The notes: generated by a model not told the origin, from the sequence alone. 64,000 nucleotides of DNA from Bacillus sp. MYb209 (GCF_002975175.1 NZ_PCNZ01000007.1:1-64000); one strand, 5' to 3'; counted from the stretch's first letter, positions 1 to 10,659 are shown. A program made the numbers and translations.

Positions 1-53
1 GCGCACGCCTGATAAGCGTGAGGTCGATGGTTCGAGTCCATTTAGGCCCACCA
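1..53 (+). tRNA. tRNA-Ile (GAT), 5' end cut by window edge
   Basis: The anticodon arm (anticodon GAT at about 11-13), variable loop, T arm with the GGTTCGAGTCC core and an encoded CCA at 51-53 are present. The acceptor and D arm lie outside the window. It is the first of four closely spaced tRNA genes, probably the tail of a larger rRNA/tRNA operon. Confidence 0.9.
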
Positions 54-60
54 TAATTAT

Positions 61-135
61 TCCGCAGTAGCTCAGTGGTAGAGCTATCGGCTGTTAACCG
101 ATCGGTCGTAGGTTCGAGTCCTACCTGCGGAGCCA
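61..135 (+). tRNA. tRNA-Asn (GTT)
   Basis: A complete cloverleaf can be drawn. The acceptor TCCGCAG pairs with CTGCGGA, the anticodon GTT lies in the loop CTGTTAA, the T loop is GGTTCGAGTCC, and CCA is encoded at 133-135. It lies 7 nt after tRNA-Ile. Confidence 0.95.
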
Positions 136-141
136 TATTAT

Positions 142-232
142 AGAGAAGTACCCAAGTGGCTCAAGGGGCTCCCCTGCTAAGGGAGTAGATCGCGAACGCG
201 GTGCGAGGGTTCGAATCCCTTCTTCTCTGCCA
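142..232 (+). tRNA. tRNA-Ser (GCT)
   Basis: A class II tRNA of 91 nt with a long variable arm. The acceptor AGAGAAG pairs with CTTCTCT, the anticodon GCT sits in CTGCTAA, and CCA is encoded at 230-232. Confidence 0.95.
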
Positions 233-237
233 GATTT

Positions 238-309
238 GGCCCGTTGGTCAAGTGGTTAAGACACCGCCCTTTCACGGCGGTAACACGGGTTCGAATCCCG
301 TACGGGTCA
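238..309 (+). tRNA. tRNA-Glu (TTC), no encoded CCA
   Basis: The acceptor GGCCCGT pairs with ACGGGTC (one G-U pair), the anticodon is TTC, and the T arm is GGGTTCGAATCCC. The discriminator A is followed by TAC, not CCA, so the CCA end must be added after transcription, unlike the three tRNAs before it. Confidence 0.93.
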
Positions 310-313
310 TACT

Positions 314-346
314 AAAAGAGATAGCATAAACTGCTATCTCTTTTTT
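314..346 (+). terminator. terminator of tRNA cluster
   Basis: A 13-bp stem (AAAAGAGATAGCA with its complement) and a 5-nt loop are followed by a T run. It begins 5 nt after tRNA-Glu. Confidence 0.9.
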
Positions 347-444
347 GTTGTGTAAAAGTGGACTTTGAGTAGTCTGCTTTTTTTTATAGATTTTTGTATA
401 CTTTTTTCTATTCTAATCGTCTAACTAATAGAAAGGAGCGAGCG

Positions 445-594
445 ATGGAGTATGAAAAGATCATTATAGAAACCTCTAAAAGCATTTATAGGTATTTTCT
501 TAAAATAGGGCTAACATCAGCAGATTTACAAAAATTAAACGGTCAAAATTATGTAAAGGCTGCTGTATTAGGGGCTACTGTGGAAAATAAATAA
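445..594 (+). CDS. 49-residue protein, possible truncated sigma-70 region 2 fragment
   Basis: The ATG at 445 follows a good ribosome site (GAAAGGAGCG, 431-440), so this start is preferred over the longer upstream frame. The N-terminal part, with the stretch IYRYFLKIG near residues 15-23, resembles the start of region 2 of ECF sigma factors. The usual continuation of region 2 and all of region 4 are absent, and the protein ends after 49 residues. A CGTCTAA motif at 418-424, like ECF-type -10 elements, lies just upstream. It is either a remnant of an ECF sigma gene or a small unrelated protein. The family link is an inference from a short match; only the ORF and its ribosome site are secure. 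Confidence 0.5.
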   Translation: MEYEKIIIETSKSIYRYFLKIGLTSADLQKLNGQNYVKAAVLGATVENK

Positions 595-602
595 TATATA
601 GA

Positions 603-648
603 AGAAGCTGTCTTTCAATAGGTAATCTATTTGGGGCAGCTTTTTTAT
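603..648 (+). terminator. terminator after the 49-residue ORF
   Basis: AAGCTG and CAGCTT form the base of an imperfect hairpin, with CAATAG/CTATTTG pairing nearer the loop. It is followed by TTTTTTAT, 9 nt past the stop codon. Confidence 0.7.
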
Positions 649-662
649 GATGTTATCATTAT

Positions 663-751
663 CGATAAGGCGATATATTGCAAAAATCGCTGATATAATG
701 TGAGTTGCGGTCGATATATTCAGAAAATCGCCTATATAATTTCATTTATCG
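663..751. repeat. TA-rich tandem repeat with inverted ends
   Basis: Two imperfect copies of a ~38-bp unit, at about 669-706 and 709-746, share CGATATATT, AAAATCGC and TATAAT blocks. Each copy can fold on itself (GCGAT with ATCGC). The pair is framed by CGATAA (663-668) and TTATCG (746-751). It lies between the small ORF and the ldh promoter. It looks like a small interspersed repeat of the B. cereus group; the family name is not known to me. Confidence 0.65.
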
Positions 752-840
752 GGATACTTCTAAGAAAAAAGCTTTCACAATCTAAAGAAAACGCCTCCAT
801 TGAGATGGATTTCACCCGCACTCTAATAACTTTACACTCT

Positions 841-889
841 ATGTGAAAAAGTTCACAAATAGGTCATAATTTGTGAAGTAATTCACAAT
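841..889. promoter_or_regulatory. two Rex operators and promoter region of ldh
   Basis: Two inverted repeats match the Rex consensus TTGTGAA-N4-TTCACAA. Site 1 is TGTGAA-AAAG-TTCACA (842-857). Site 2 is TTGTGAA-GTAA-TTCACAA (871-888). A -10-like TACAAT lies at 899-904, right after site 2, so a bound repressor would cover the promoter. Rex is the NADH/NAD+-sensing repressor of fermentation genes in Gram-positive bacteria. Derepression at high NADH is the expected behaviour. Confidence 0.85.
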
Positions 890-988
890 GAATCGTGCTA
901 CAATATGAATGTAAAGAAGTTAAACAACATTAAATTAGTATTTTAATTAATTACTTAAACAATAATATAAAATATATGTGAACAATAG

Positions 989-1948
<960 letters not shown>

Positions 1949-2084
1949 TAATTGATAAATAATTCAGAGGTGGGAAACTGCTTCCTCCTTCTGGACTTAT
2001 ATATAATTGAATATAAATTCCTTTTCCGGTTTCCCTTGTATATCCCCAATATACCCCTTTTGCTGGAGAAGGGTCGTTTATAGA

Positions 2085-2116
2085 AAAAGCACTCTATTTT
2101 TGAATAGAGTGCTTTT
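2085..2116 (+). terminator. terminator downstream of ldh
   Basis: A 14-bp perfect stem (AAAAGCACTCTATT and complement) with a 4-nt loop, ending in TTTT. It is the first strong hairpin after ldh, although 137 nt past the stop codon. Confidence 0.75.
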
Positions 2117-2120
2117 GTGC

Positions 2121-2156
2121 GTTATCCCACTATTTGCGAGCAGAGTTTCACTTTAT
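2121..2156. repeat. bcr1-like repeat, internally deleted
   Basis: The sequence starts with CCCACTATTTGCGAG and jumps to AGTTTCAC, the two ends of the bcr1-type element seen in full at 26,024 and 47,365 (opposite orientation). It is flanked by GTTAT (2121-2125) and TTTAT (2152-2156), close to the 5-bp target duplication of the complete copies. Confidence 0.6.
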
Positions 2157-2593
2157 TCTTTAGGAGTTAACCTTGTGGCAATTTTTCCTAACCGCCATTC
2201 ATCTCACGCATACTCATTGGACCATGTCCTACCTATTCCTTGAGGTGGGAGTTTTCCGTCGGGAAATGATAAAATTTGTGACAAAAAATGTTGAGAAATA
2301 TTTTTAAACAATAGATTATTTCACTTGTATTTTACGTGAGAAATAGCGTAAAAAATGGAGAGAAACCAATAAAATAAATATTGAGCAACAATGAAAGGCG
2401 AGAAATAGTAAGGAAAATGAAGCGTTTGCAATGAATATTCGTCAAAATTCGATATTTTATATGGAAATTCGAAAAAAATTAAACATTTTCAAGGAAAAAA
2501 CGTATATTTTTAAAAAATAACAAGGGTATTTCAGTTTTTTGCAGAAATAGTTAAAGTGTTAAAAATTTCTGTCATCTTAGTGAGGTGAACATA
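2157..2593. other. non-coding interval upstream of glgB
   Basis: This 437-base AT-rich interval has no convincing gene. A GAGGTGGGAG motif near 2,242-2,251 resembles part of the bcr1 element, suggesting more repeat debris. TGCAAACGCTTCAT on the minus strand (2417-2430) is a weak match to a CcpA (cre) site. The glgB promoter should lie here, but I could not choose one convincingly. Confidence 0.4.
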
Positions 2594-4531
2594 TTGGATG
2601 TAATAAATTGTGAAGAAGTGAAACGAGATGAGTTTCATACAGAAAAGTACTATGACAGTTATAACATCTTTGGGGCACATATTGTGACGGAAGATGGGAT
2701 GCGAGGTGTACGATTCACAGTATGGGCTCCTCATGCGAAAGCAATGAGTGTTGTTGGGGATTTTAATGAATGGGATTATGAGCAACATAAGATGCTACAA
2801 GTGACAGAAGAGGGGATTTGGTCCTTGTTTGCACCGCATATTGAAGAGAACGAGATATATAAGTATGCGATTGAAACGATGGACGGTGACGTTATTTTAA
2901 AAGCGGATCCTTATGCAGTATATGCAGAAGTAAGACCAAATACGGCATCTGTAGTTTTTGATATAGAGGGATATGAATGGAATGATAAAAACTGGATTCG
3001 TAAGAGAAAGAAAAAATCGATTTATAAAGAAGCGATGGCAGTTTATGAATTACATTTCGGTTCTTGGAAAAAGAAAGAAGATGGCGCTCTGTATTCTTAC
3101 AGAGAAATGGCCGAGGAGCTCATTCCGTATGTGGTGGAACATCAATTTACACATATTGAAATTATGCCGCTTGTTGAGCATCCATATGATCGTTCTTGGG
3201 GATATCAAGGAACAGGATATTATGCAGCGACAAGTAGATTCGGCACGCCACATGATTTGATGTATTTTGTCGATGAATGTCATAAATGTGGAATCGGTGT
3301 CATTTTAGATTGGGTGCCGGGGCATTTTTGTAAAGATGCTCACGGTTTATATTTGTTTGATGGGACACCGACCTATGAATATAAAGATAGAGACGTACAA
3401 GAAAACCTGGTATGGGGAACTGTTAATTTTGATTTAGGGAAGAGAGAAGTACGTAATTTCTTAATTTCAAATGCGTTATTTTGGATGAGGCATTTCCATA
3501 TTGATGGTTTCAGGGTAGATGCGGTTGCGAATATGCTGTACTGGAATAAAGAAGGAAAAGAGCAAAGCAATGAACACGCTGTTTCTTTCTTACGAGAGTT
3601 AAATGAAGCTGTGTTTGCAGAAGATGAAGAGTTTCTTATGACAGCGGAGGATTCAACAGCTTGGCCACTTGTAACAGCTCCAACATACGAGGGTGGACTT
3701 GGATTCAATTATAAATGGAATATGGGTTGGATGAATGACGTGCTGAAATATATGGAATGTGCGCCAGAGTACCGGAAATACATTCATGAGAAAATGACAT
3801 TCTCTTTAATATATGCTCACTCTGAAAACTTCATATTGCCGCTTTCTCATGATGAAGTCGTTCATGGGAAAAAGTCGTTATTAAATAAAATGCCGGGAGA
3901 TTACTGGGATAAGTTCGCCCAACTTCGTTTATTATATGGATATTTCTTTACTCATCCAGGTAAGAAATTACTCTTTATGGGTGGAGAATTCGGGCAATTT
4001 GATGAGTGGAAAGATCTTGAAGATTTAGATTGGAATTTACATGATTTTGAAATGCATCGTTACATGCATGATTACTTTAAAGAGCTCATAGCATTGTATA
4101 AGCGCTCAAAACCACTTTGGCAGTTAGATCACTCGCCTGAAGGATTTCAGTGGATTGATGCTAATAATAATGAGCAAAGTATTTTCTCGTTTATCCGCCA
4201 AGGTGATAAGCAGGAAGATGCGTTAGTTGTCGTATGTAATTTTACGAAAGCTACATATGAAAACTATAAAGTAGGTGTACCAGATTTCGAGTATTATAAC
4301 GAAATTTTAAACAGTGACGCTATGCAATATGGCGGATCGGGGCAAGTTAATAAGAAACGTCTCAAGACGATTCTAGAGCCATATCATAATCAAGCGGCAC
4401 ATGTAGAAATTACAATTCCACCATTTGGCGTATCCATATTACGACCAGTGAAGACGAGAAAGGGGAGCAAAAAACAAGATGGCTCAAAAACAAAAGTGCG
4501 TAGCAATGTTACTAGCAGGGGGAAAAGGTAG
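2594..4531 (+). CDS. glgB: 1,4-alpha-glucan branching enzyme
   Basis: GlgB cuts an alpha-1,4 chain and re-attaches it through an alpha-1,6 bond, creating the branches of glycogen. The 645-residue protein has an N-terminal CBM48 module (about residues 25-120) followed by a GH13 barrel. GH13 motifs are visible: DWVPGHF near 239, GFRVDA with the nucleophile Asp309, AEDS with the acid/base Glu352, and SHDEVVH with Asp420. A TTG start at 2594 is preferred over the in-frame GTG at 2585, because GAGGTGA (2583-2588) then has normal spacing and the length fits the family. The C-terminal tail is Lys/Arg rich. It is the first gene of the glg operon and overlaps glgC by 53 bases. Confidence 0.95.
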   Translation: MDVINCEEVKRDEFHTEKYYDSYNIFGAHIVTEDGMRGVRFTVWAPHAKAMSVVGDFNEWDYEQHKMLQVTEEGIWSLFAPHIEENEIYKYAIETMDGDVILKADPYAVYAEVRPNTASVVFDIEGYEWNDKNWIRKRKKKSIYKEAMAVYELHFGSWKKKEDGALYSYREMAEELIPYVVEHQFTHIEIMPLVEHPYDRSWGYQGTGYYAATSRFGTPHDLMYFVDECHKCGIGVILDWVPGHFCKDAHGLYLFDGTPTYEYKDRDVQENLVWGTVNFDLGKREVRNFLISNALFWMRHFHIDGFRVDAVANMLYWNKEGKEQSNEHAVSFLRELNEAVFAEDEEFLMTAEDSTAWPLVTAPTYEGGLGFNYKWNMGWMNDVLKYMECAPEYRKYIHEKMTFSLIYAHSENFILPLSHDEVVHGKKSLLNKMPGDYWDKFAQLRLLYGYFFTHPGKKLLFMGGEFGQFDEWKDLEDLDWNLHDFEMHRYMHDYFKELIALYKRSKPLWQLDHSPEGFQWIDANNNEQSIFSFIRQGDKQEDALVVVCNFTKATYENYKVGVPDFEYYNEILNSDAMQYGGSGQVNKKRLKTILEPYHNQAAHVEITIPPFGVSILRPVKTRKGSKKQDGSKTKVRSNVTSRGKR

Positions 4532-5609
4532 TCGTTTAAGTGCATTAACAAAAAATTTAGCCAAGCCAGCTGTTCCATTTGGTGGTAAATATCGCATTAT
4601 TGATTTTACGTTAAGTAACTGTGCAAACTCCGGTATTGAAACGGTGGGGATTTTAACACAATATCAACCGTTAGAACTTCATAATTATATTGGAATCGGA
4701 AATGCTTGGGATCTTGATCGTGTAAACGGTGGAGTCACTGTGTTACCTCCTTATGCGGAGTCTTCAGGTGTGAAGTGGTATACAGGTACGGCAAGTGCTA
4801 TTTATCAAAACTTAAATTATTTAAGTCAGTACGAACCAGAATATGTCCTTATTTTATCAGGTGACCATATTTATAAAATGGATTACAGTAAAATGCTAGA
4901 TTACCATATTGAGAAAGAAGCAGATGTTTCGATTTCTGTTATTGAAGTGCCGTGGGATGAAGCAAGTCGCTTTGGCATCATGAATACAAATGAAGAGATG
5001 GAAGTTGTTGAATTTGAGGAGAAACCGCAATTTCCAAGAAGTAATCTTGCATCAATGGGAATTTATATTTTTAACTGGGCTATTTTAAAAGAATATTTAG
5101 AGATGGATGCAAGAAACCCTGAATCTAGTAATGACTTCGGAAAAGATGTACTTCCGCTTTTATTAGATGAAGGGAAGAAGCTGATGGCGTATCCGTTTGA
5201 AGGATATTGGAAAGATGTTGGAACGGTGAAAAGCTTATGGGAAGCGAATATGGATTTACTTCGCGATGAAACATCGTTGAACTTGAACGATCGTGATTGG
5301 CGCATTTATTCTGTGAACCCAAATGAGCCACCACAATATATTGCAGAACAGGCAAAAGTAGAAGAGTCACTTATTAATGAAGGGTGCGTCATTGAAGGGG
5401 ACGTGAAGCATTCTGTTTTATTCCAAGGAGTGACGGTGGAAGAAGGTAGTATGGTAATCGATTCTGTCGTTATGCCGGGGGCAAAGATTGGTAAAAACGT
5501 TGTGATTGAAAGAGCGATCGTTGGATCGGAAATGGTTATTGAAGATGGGACAATAATTCGCCCAGAAAAAAATGTTGATGACGTAGTACTAATTGCTGAA
5601 GGGAAATAG
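4479..5609 (+). CDS. glgC: glucose-1-phosphate adenylyltransferase, catalytic subunit
   Basis: GlgC makes ADP-glucose from glucose-1-phosphate and ATP, the committed step of bacterial glycogen synthesis. The 376-residue protein has the nucleotidyltransferase signature [10 protein letters not shown] near residue 11, the [11 protein letters not shown] segment, and [10 protein letters not shown] around the metal site. A C-terminal left-handed beta-helix carries hexapeptide repeats. The ATG at 4479 lies inside the end of glgB (53-base overlap) with AGGGGAG upstream, so translation of the two is probably coupled. It is followed 18 bases later by the paralogue glgD. In Bacillus the two subunits are known to form a heteromeric enzyme. 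Confidence 0.95.
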   Translation: MAQKQKCVAMLLAGGKGSRLSALTKNLAKPAVPFGGKYRIIDFTLSNCANSGIETVGILTQYQPLELHNYIGIGNAWDLDRVNGGVTVLPPYAESSGVKWYTGTASAIYQNLNYLSQYEPEYVLILSGDHIYKMDYSKMLDYHIEKEADVSISVIEVPWDEASRFGIMNTNEEMEVVEFEEKPQFPRSNLASMGIYIFNWAILKEYLEMDARNPESSNDFGKDVLPLLLDEGKKLMAYPFEGYWKDVGTVKSLWEANMDLLRDETSLNLNDRDWRIYSVNPNEPPQYIAEQAKVEESLINEGCVIEGDVKHSVLFQGVTVEEGSMVIDSVVMPGAKIGKNVVIERAIVGSEMVIEDGTIIRPEKNVDDVVLIAEGK

Positions 5610-5627
5610 AAAAGGGGGATGAAATGA

Positions 5628-6662
5628 ATGGGAGAAAAAATGTTAGGAATTATTAATGCAACGGGAAGTTTTCCTTCCTTAAAGAAAGTAACAGGGCATC
5701 GTTCATTAGCGGCGTTACCGTTTGGGGGCCGTTACCGACTCATTGATTTCATGCTTTCAAATATGGTGAATTCTAACATTCATAGCGTGGCGGTTTTTAC
5801 AAGTCATAAAAATCGTTCTTTAATGGATCATGTCGGTTCAGGACAACAGTGGGATTTAGATAGAAAGCGTGATGGACTGTTTTTATTCCCACCGAACTGC
5901 CAATGTGATCATGACGAATTTGGATCTTTTGCACATTTTAGAAGACATATTGATTATTTTCTAAGAAGCAGAGAAGAGTATGTTGTTATTACGAATAGCC
6001 ATCTTGTAACAGCATTAAACTTTCAAGCGGTGTTAGAGCGACATATACATACGTCTGCAGATATTACTGAAGTTTGTCATGAAGGGGTTTCGCTTCAAAC
6101 ATATGTGTTAAAGAAACAATTATTGCTAGACTTATTTGAGACATATAAAGATGTGGAGCAATACAGTTTATTTGATGTAGTGAGAGCAAAGAGCGGGAAA
6201 TCACTGCATATTGCTACGTATGAACATACAGGATATGTAGCTATTATTGATTCGATTGAAAGTTACTATAAACATAGTCTAGAAATTTTGCAGCCTTCTA
6301 TTTGGAAGCAATTATTTAAGAAAGAAGCACCAATCTTTACGAAAGTAAAAGATGAGCCGCCAACTCGTTATATGAAGGGTGCAGCCGTGAAAAATACAAT
6401 GATTGCAAACGGCAGTATTATTGAAGGGGAAGTAGAAAATAGTGTTGTCTCCCGTTCTGTTAAAATTGGAAAAGGTTCAATTGTTCGTAATAGTATTATT
6501 ATGCAAAAGAGCCAAATTGGAGATAACTGTATAATAGATGGTGTTATTATCGATAAAGATGTGAAACTTGGTGATGGTGTAGTGTTAAAAGGAAGTGCTG
6601 ATGAGCCATATGTTGTAGAAAAAGGTAGTGTACAAAATAGTACAATCAACAGTTATTCGTAA
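5628..6662 (+). CDS. glgD: glucose-1-phosphate adenylyltransferase, accessory subunit
   Basis: A 344-residue paralogue of GlgC. It keeps the LPFGGRYRLIDFMLSNMVNS segment and the C-terminal beta-helix, but its N-terminal loop (GIINATGSFPS) lacks the AGGxGxRL nucleotide-binding motif. It is therefore expected to be non-catalytic and to stimulate GlgC. The ATG at 5628 follows AAAGGGGG. A bcr1-type hairpin separates it from glgA. Confidence 0.93.
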   Translation: MGEKMLGIINATGSFPSLKKVTGHRSLAALPFGGRYRLIDFMLSNMVNSNIHSVAVFTSHKNRSLMDHVGSGQQWDLDRKRDGLFLFPPNCQCDHDEFGSFAHFRRHIDYFLRSREEYVVITNSHLVTALNFQAVLERHIHTSADITEVCHEGVSLQTYVLKKQLLLDLFETYKDVEQYSLFDVVRAKSGKSLHIATYEHTGYVAIIDSIESYYKHSLEILQPSIWKQLFKKEAPIFTKVKDEPPTRYMKGAAVKNTMIANGSIIEGEVENSVVSRSVKIGKGSIVRNSIIMQKSQIGDNCIIDGVIIDKDVKLGDGVVLKGSADEPYVVEKGSVQNSTINSYS

Positions 6663-6674
6663 ATAGCAGGTGCA

Positions 6675-6720
6675 TAATTAGTGGGGGATTTAGAAAACCC
6701 CCACTAATTAAGGTTTTACT
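6675..6720. repeat. bcr1-related hairpin between glgD and glgA
   Basis: ATTAGTGGGGG and CCCCCACTAAT form an 11-bp perfect stem, followed by TAAGGTTTTACT. This closely matches the right-hand hairpin and end (GATTAAAGTTTCAC) of the bcr1-type element. It may act as a partial terminator inside the glg operon, between the ADP-glucose genes and glgA-glgP. Confidence 0.6.
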
Positions 6721-6764
6721 CTATATGAAAACTTGAAGGGAGGAAGCTGTAAGAAGAGCGATTT

Positions 6765-6803
6765 ATGATGTATACGCTTTTCGTGCAGTGGGACAACAGG
6801 TGA
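6765..6803 (+). CDS. possible 12-codon leader peptide of glgA
   Basis: ATG ATG at 6765-6770 opens a 12-codon frame that ends with TGA at 6801-6803. That stop overlaps the GTG start of glgA in the arrangement GTGA. Its last sense codon, AGG, is part of the only ribosome-like sequence close to the glgA start. GGGAGG at 6738-6743 is 21 nt from the leader start, farther than usual. Translational coupling is an inference. Confidence 0.35.
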   Translation: MMYTLFVQWDNR

Positions 6804-8230
6804 ATATTTTATTTGCAGTATCAGAATGTGTACCGTTTGTGAAATCTGGAGGTTTAGCTGATGTAGCGGGAGCGCTCCCGAAAGAATTAAAAAAATTAGG
6901 AGTGAATGTTCGCATTATACTTCCAAACTACAGTCTTATCCCGAAAGAGTTAAGAGAAGGATGTACGCTTCATAAAGTAATTAACGTTCCTCTTGGATGG
7001 AGAAACCAATATTGCGGGATTTTAAAAGGTGAGCAGGATGGGATTACGTATTACTTAATAGATAATGAATATTATTTTAAGAGAGATTCTCTATATGGCC
7101 ATTATGATGATGGGGAGCGTTTTTCTTATTTTTCAAAAGCAGTTTTAGAGTGTATTCCGCATCTTGATTTCGAAGTAGATGTTCTTCATAGCCATGATTG
7201 GCATACAGCTATGGTTAATTTCTTACTTCGTGAAAAGTATCAAGATAACCCGTTATATGAGCATATTAAAACGGTATATACGATTCATAACTTGCAGTTC
7301 CAAGGTGTATTTCCTCCTGAAGTGATGTACGACTTACTGGAGCTTGGTCATGAATATTTTCATAGTGAACAGCTTGAGTTTTATGGAAACGTGAACTTTA
7401 TGAAAGGCGGTATTATCGCATCTGACCAAATTACAGCGGTTAGCCCGACATATAAAGAAGAGATTCAATATGAGTTTTTCGGTGAGAAGTTAGATGGATT
7501 GCTACGAAAATATAATGATAAGCTTAGTGGCATTGTAAATGGAATTGATACGAGCGTATATAATCCAGAAACAGATCCATATATTACGGCTCAGTATAGT
7601 GCAGAGTCGCTAGATGAAAAGAATGAAAATAAACGCGCATTGCAGCGTTATTTTGGTTTACCAGAAAAAGAAGATACACCAGTTATTTCGATGGTAACAC
7701 GATTAACGAAGCAAAAGGGGCTTGATCTAGTACGTACTGTATTCCGTGAAATAATGGAAGAAGATGTACAATGTATTATTTTGGGGTCAGGCGATTCTGA
7801 ATACGAGCAGTTCTTTGAATGGATGGCATACGAGTATCCAGAAAAGGTAAAAGTATATATTGGGTTTAATGAAGCGTTAGCGCACCAAGTGTACGCGGGA
7901 AGCGATTTGTTTTTAATGCCATCGCTGTTTGAACCGTGTGGACTTGGACAACTTATTGCGCTAGCATATGGCACGATTCCAATTGTAAGAGAAACAGGCG
8001 GATTAAATGATACTGTACATTCTTACGATGAGGACACTGGAATTGGGAATGGCTTTAGCTTTACGAATTTTAATGCGCATGACATGTTACATACGATTCT
8101 TCGTGCAATTGAGTTTTATCAAGATAAACCGGTATGGGATAAGCTTGTAAAGCAAGCGATGACTGAAGATTACAGCTGGGGGAAATCTGCTCTTGCATAC
8201 AAGAAATTGTATAAAAGTCTCATGGAATAA
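6800..8230 (+). CDS. glgA: glycogen synthase (ADP-glucose)
   Basis: GlgA extends alpha-1,4 glucan chains using ADP-glucose. The 476-residue GT5 enzyme has the ADP-glucose-binding KSGGL motif at residues 15-19 and the C-terminal [13 protein letters not shown] segment of GT-B retaining transferases. GTG at 6800 is chosen because it gives the family's normal N-terminus (MNILFAVSE). An in-frame GTG at 6788 would add four residues, and the frame is open upstream to 6737. Neither GTG has a strong ribosome site of its own. The gene is followed 18 bases later by glgP. Confidence 0.93.
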   Translation: MNILFAVSECVPFVKSGGLADVAGALPKELKKLGVNVRIILPNYSLIPKELREGCTLHKVINVPLGWRNQYCGILKGEQDGITYYLIDNEYYFKRDSLYGHYDDGERFSYFSKAVLECIPHLDFEVDVLHSHDWHTAMVNFLLREKYQDNPLYEHIKTVYTIHNLQFQGVFPPEVMYDLLELGHEYFHSEQLEFYGNVNFMKGGIIASDQITAVSPTYKEEIQYEFFGEKLDGLLRKYNDKLSGIVNGIDTSVYNPETDPYITAQYSAESLDEKNENKRALQRYFGLPEKEDTPVISMVTRLTKQKGLDLVRTVFREIMEEDVQCIILGSGDSEYEQFFEWMAYEYPEKVKVYIGFNEALAHQVYAGSDLFLMPSLFEPCGLGQLIALAYGTIPIVRETGGLNDTVHSYDEDTGIGNGFSFTNFNAHDMLHTILRAIEFYQDKPVWDKLVKQAMTEDYSWGKSALAYKKLYKSLME

Positions 8231-8248
8231 CATTGAGGTGGTGAAAAA

Positions 8249-10657
8249 ATGTTTACTCATGTTGAAAGCTTCAAATCCGCTTTTCTAGAAAAATTAGAAA
8301 CGATGTATGGGAAAAGTTTCAAAGATTCTACAACTCGTGATCAGTATAATACGCTTGGTCATATGGTACGTGAGTATATGAATAGTCAATGGATTGCAAC
8401 GAATGAAAGTTATCGTTCTGGAGATCAAAAACAAATGTATTATTTATCCATTGAGTTTTTACTTGGGCGTTTGCTAGGCAGTAACATATTAAATTTAGGC
8501 ATTCGAGATGTATGTGAAAAAGGACTTTTTGAACTTGGAATTTCTTTGCACGAGTTAGAAGAGATTGAAGCAGATGCTGGCCTTGGTAACGGTGGACTTG
8601 GACGTTTAGCAGCCTGTTTCCTCGATTCACTCGCTTCTTTAAACTTACCAGGACATGGCTGTGGTATTCGTTATAAGCATGGTCTGTTTGATCAAAAAAT
8701 TGTTGATGGCTATCAAGTAGAATTTCCAGAACAATGGCTTCTTCATGAAAACGTTTGGGAAGTAAGAAGGTATGACCAAGCCGTAGAAGTAAGTTATTTT
8801 GGAAACGTTGAACCACTAGAAATTGATGGACGTTTAGAGTTCAGGCATACAAATGCAGAAGTTATTATGGCAGTACCATATGACGTTCCAGTTGTAGGGT
8901 ATGAAACAAGTACTGTAAATACGCTTCGGCTTTGGAATGCGGAGCCAGTTCCTTTCCCGCAAAATTGTAAAGATATTTTGAAATATAAGCGTGAAACAGA
9001 GGCCGTATCGGAGTTTTTATATCCAGATGATACGCATGATGAGGGGAAAATACTTCGTTTAAAACAACAGTATTTCCTCGTATCAGCAAGTTTGCAAAAT
9101 ATCGTTCGTATGCATAGGGAGAGACACGGTAGTCTTCGTCAGTTACATGAAAAAATCGCGATTCATATAAACGATACACATCCGGTTCTGGCAATTCCAG
9201 AACTTATGCGTATTTTATTAGACGAAGAAAAATTGACATGGGAAGAAGCTTGGCACATAACAACGCAGACGATTTCCTATACGAATCATACGACGTTATC
9301 AGAAGCGCTTGAGAAATGGCCAATTCACATTTTTAAACCGTTATTACCGAGAATTTATATGATTATTGAAGAAATTAATGAACGTTTCTGTCATGAGCTT
9401 TGGGACCGTTATTCGTACGATTGGAAGCGTATTGAGGACATGGCCATTATTGCGCATGACCTTGTGAAAATGGCTCATTTAGCGATTGTTGGTAGCCATA
9501 GCGTTAACGGTGTGGCGAAAATTCATACAGAAATTTTAAAGCAGCGTGAAATGCGATTGTTCTATGAATTTTATCCAGATAAATTTAATAATAAAACGAA
9601 TGGAATCGCTCATAGACGCTGGCTTATGAAAGCAAATCCGCAGCTGACCAATCTCATTTCAGAGGCGATTGGAACAGAGTGGAAGAAAGAACCAATTAAA
9701 CTGCAAGCATTGCAAACATTCCAACACGATGCTAGTTTCCAAGAGAAGGTTGCAGGAGTAAAACAAGAGCGTAAAGAGATTTTAGCGGAGCGTATTCATA
9801 ATAAAATGGGGATTACAATTGACCCAAATTCTATTTTTGATGTGCAAGTAAAAAGACTGCATGCTTACAAACGACAATTATTAAATGTTCTTCATATTTT
9901 ATACTTGTATAACCGTTTAAAAGAGGATAATAGTTTTTCATTTTACCCGCGCACTTTTATTTTTGGAGCGAAAGCATCACCTGGCTATTATTATGCGAAG
10001 AAAATTATTAAATTAATAAATGAACTTGCAAGAAAAGTAAATAATGATCCGTACGTAAGTCAATATATGAAAGTTATCTTTCTGGAAAACTACCGAGTTT
10101 CTTTAGCGGAAGATATATTCCCAGCAGCGGATGTAAGTGAACAAATTTCAACTGCGAGTAAAGAAGCATCGGGAACAGGTAACATGAAATTCATGATGAA
10201 TGGTGCAATTACACTCGGAACGCTAGACGGAGCTAATATTGAAATAAAAGACCGGGTCGGTGATGATGCCTGCTTCATTTTTGGCTTAACAGCGGATGAG
10301 GTTCTTCATTATTACCAAAATGGTGGATATCGTGCAAGTGACTATTATCACCACAATATGCACATTAAAAAAGTAGTAGATCAGTTAACGAATGGTTTCT
10401 TTGCACAGTCGGGAGCTGAATTTGAAGCGATTTATGATTCTCTCGTTATTCAAAATGATGAATACTTCGTTCTTCGAGATTTTAACCCATATGCTGAAAG
10501 ACAAGAAGCTGTCGGAAGGGCCTATGAAAATAGGACGAAATGGCTAGAAATGTCGATTTTGAACATTGCACAATCTGGGCATTTTGCGAGTGATCGAACA
10601 ATTTTGCAGTACAGTAATGAAATTTGGGGTATTGGTAATACTGTTAAACTTTTTTAG
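8249..10657 (+). CDS. glgP: glycogen phosphorylase
   Basis: GlgP releases glucose-1-phosphate from the non-reducing ends of glycogen. The 802-residue GT35 protein has the conserved GNGGLGRLAACF segment near residue 115 and the pyridoxal-phosphate lysine context SGTGNMKFMMNG in the C-terminal half. The start follows GAGGTGGTG. It is the last gene of glgBCDAP, so synthesis and breakdown enzymes share one operon, and a strong terminator follows. Confidence 0.96.
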   Translation: MFTHVESFKSAFLEKLETMYGKSFKDSTTRDQYNTLGHMVREYMNSQWIATNESYRSGDQKQMYYLSIEFLLGRLLGSNILNLGIRDVCEKGLFELGISLHELEEIEADAGLGNGGLGRLAACFLDSLASLNLPGHGCGIRYKHGLFDQKIVDGYQVEFPEQWLLHENVWEVRRYDQAVEVSYFGNVEPLEIDGRLEFRHTNAEVIMAVPYDVPVVGYETSTVNTLRLWNAEPVPFPQNCKDILKYKRETEAVSEFLYPDDTHDEGKILRLKQQYFLVSASLQNIVRMHRERHGSLRQLHEKIAIHINDTHPVLAIPELMRILLDEEKLTWEEAWHITTQTISYTNHTTLSEALEKWPIHIFKPLLPRIYMIIEEINERFCHELWDRYSYDWKRIEDMAIIAHDLVKMAHLAIVGSHSVNGVAKIHTEILKQREMRLFYEFYPDKFNNKTNGIAHRRWLMKANPQLTNLISEAIGTEWKKEPIKLQALQTFQHDASFQEKVAGVKQERKEILAERIHNKMGITIDPNSIFDVQVKRLHAYKRQLLNVLHILYLYNRLKEDNSFSFYPRTFIFGAKASPGYYYAKKIIKLINELARKVNNDPYVSQYMKVIFLENYRVSLAEDIFPAADVSEQISTASKEASGTGNMKFMMNGAITLGTLDGANIEIKDRVGDDACFIFGLTADEVLHYYQNGGYRASDYYHHNMHIKKVVDQLTNGFFAQSGAEFEAIYDSLVIQNDEYFVLRDFNPYAERQEAVGRAYENRTKWLEMSILNIAQSGHFASDRTILQYSNEIWGIGNTVKLF

Positions 10658-10659
10658 AT

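Noticed and set aside
2007-2243. 78-codon plus-strand frame after ldh
   Set aside because: It runs through the ldh terminator and bcr1-type debris, has no ribosome site, and the peptide looks random.
2417-2430. cre (CcpA) site upstream of glgB
   Set aside because: TGCAAACGCTTCAT on the minus strand lacks the spacing and last two bases of the consensus; too weak to call.
8328-8816. 162-codon frame opposite glgP
   Set aside because: It lies wholly antisense to a highly conserved enzyme gene and matches no family; it is a mirror of glgP codon use.
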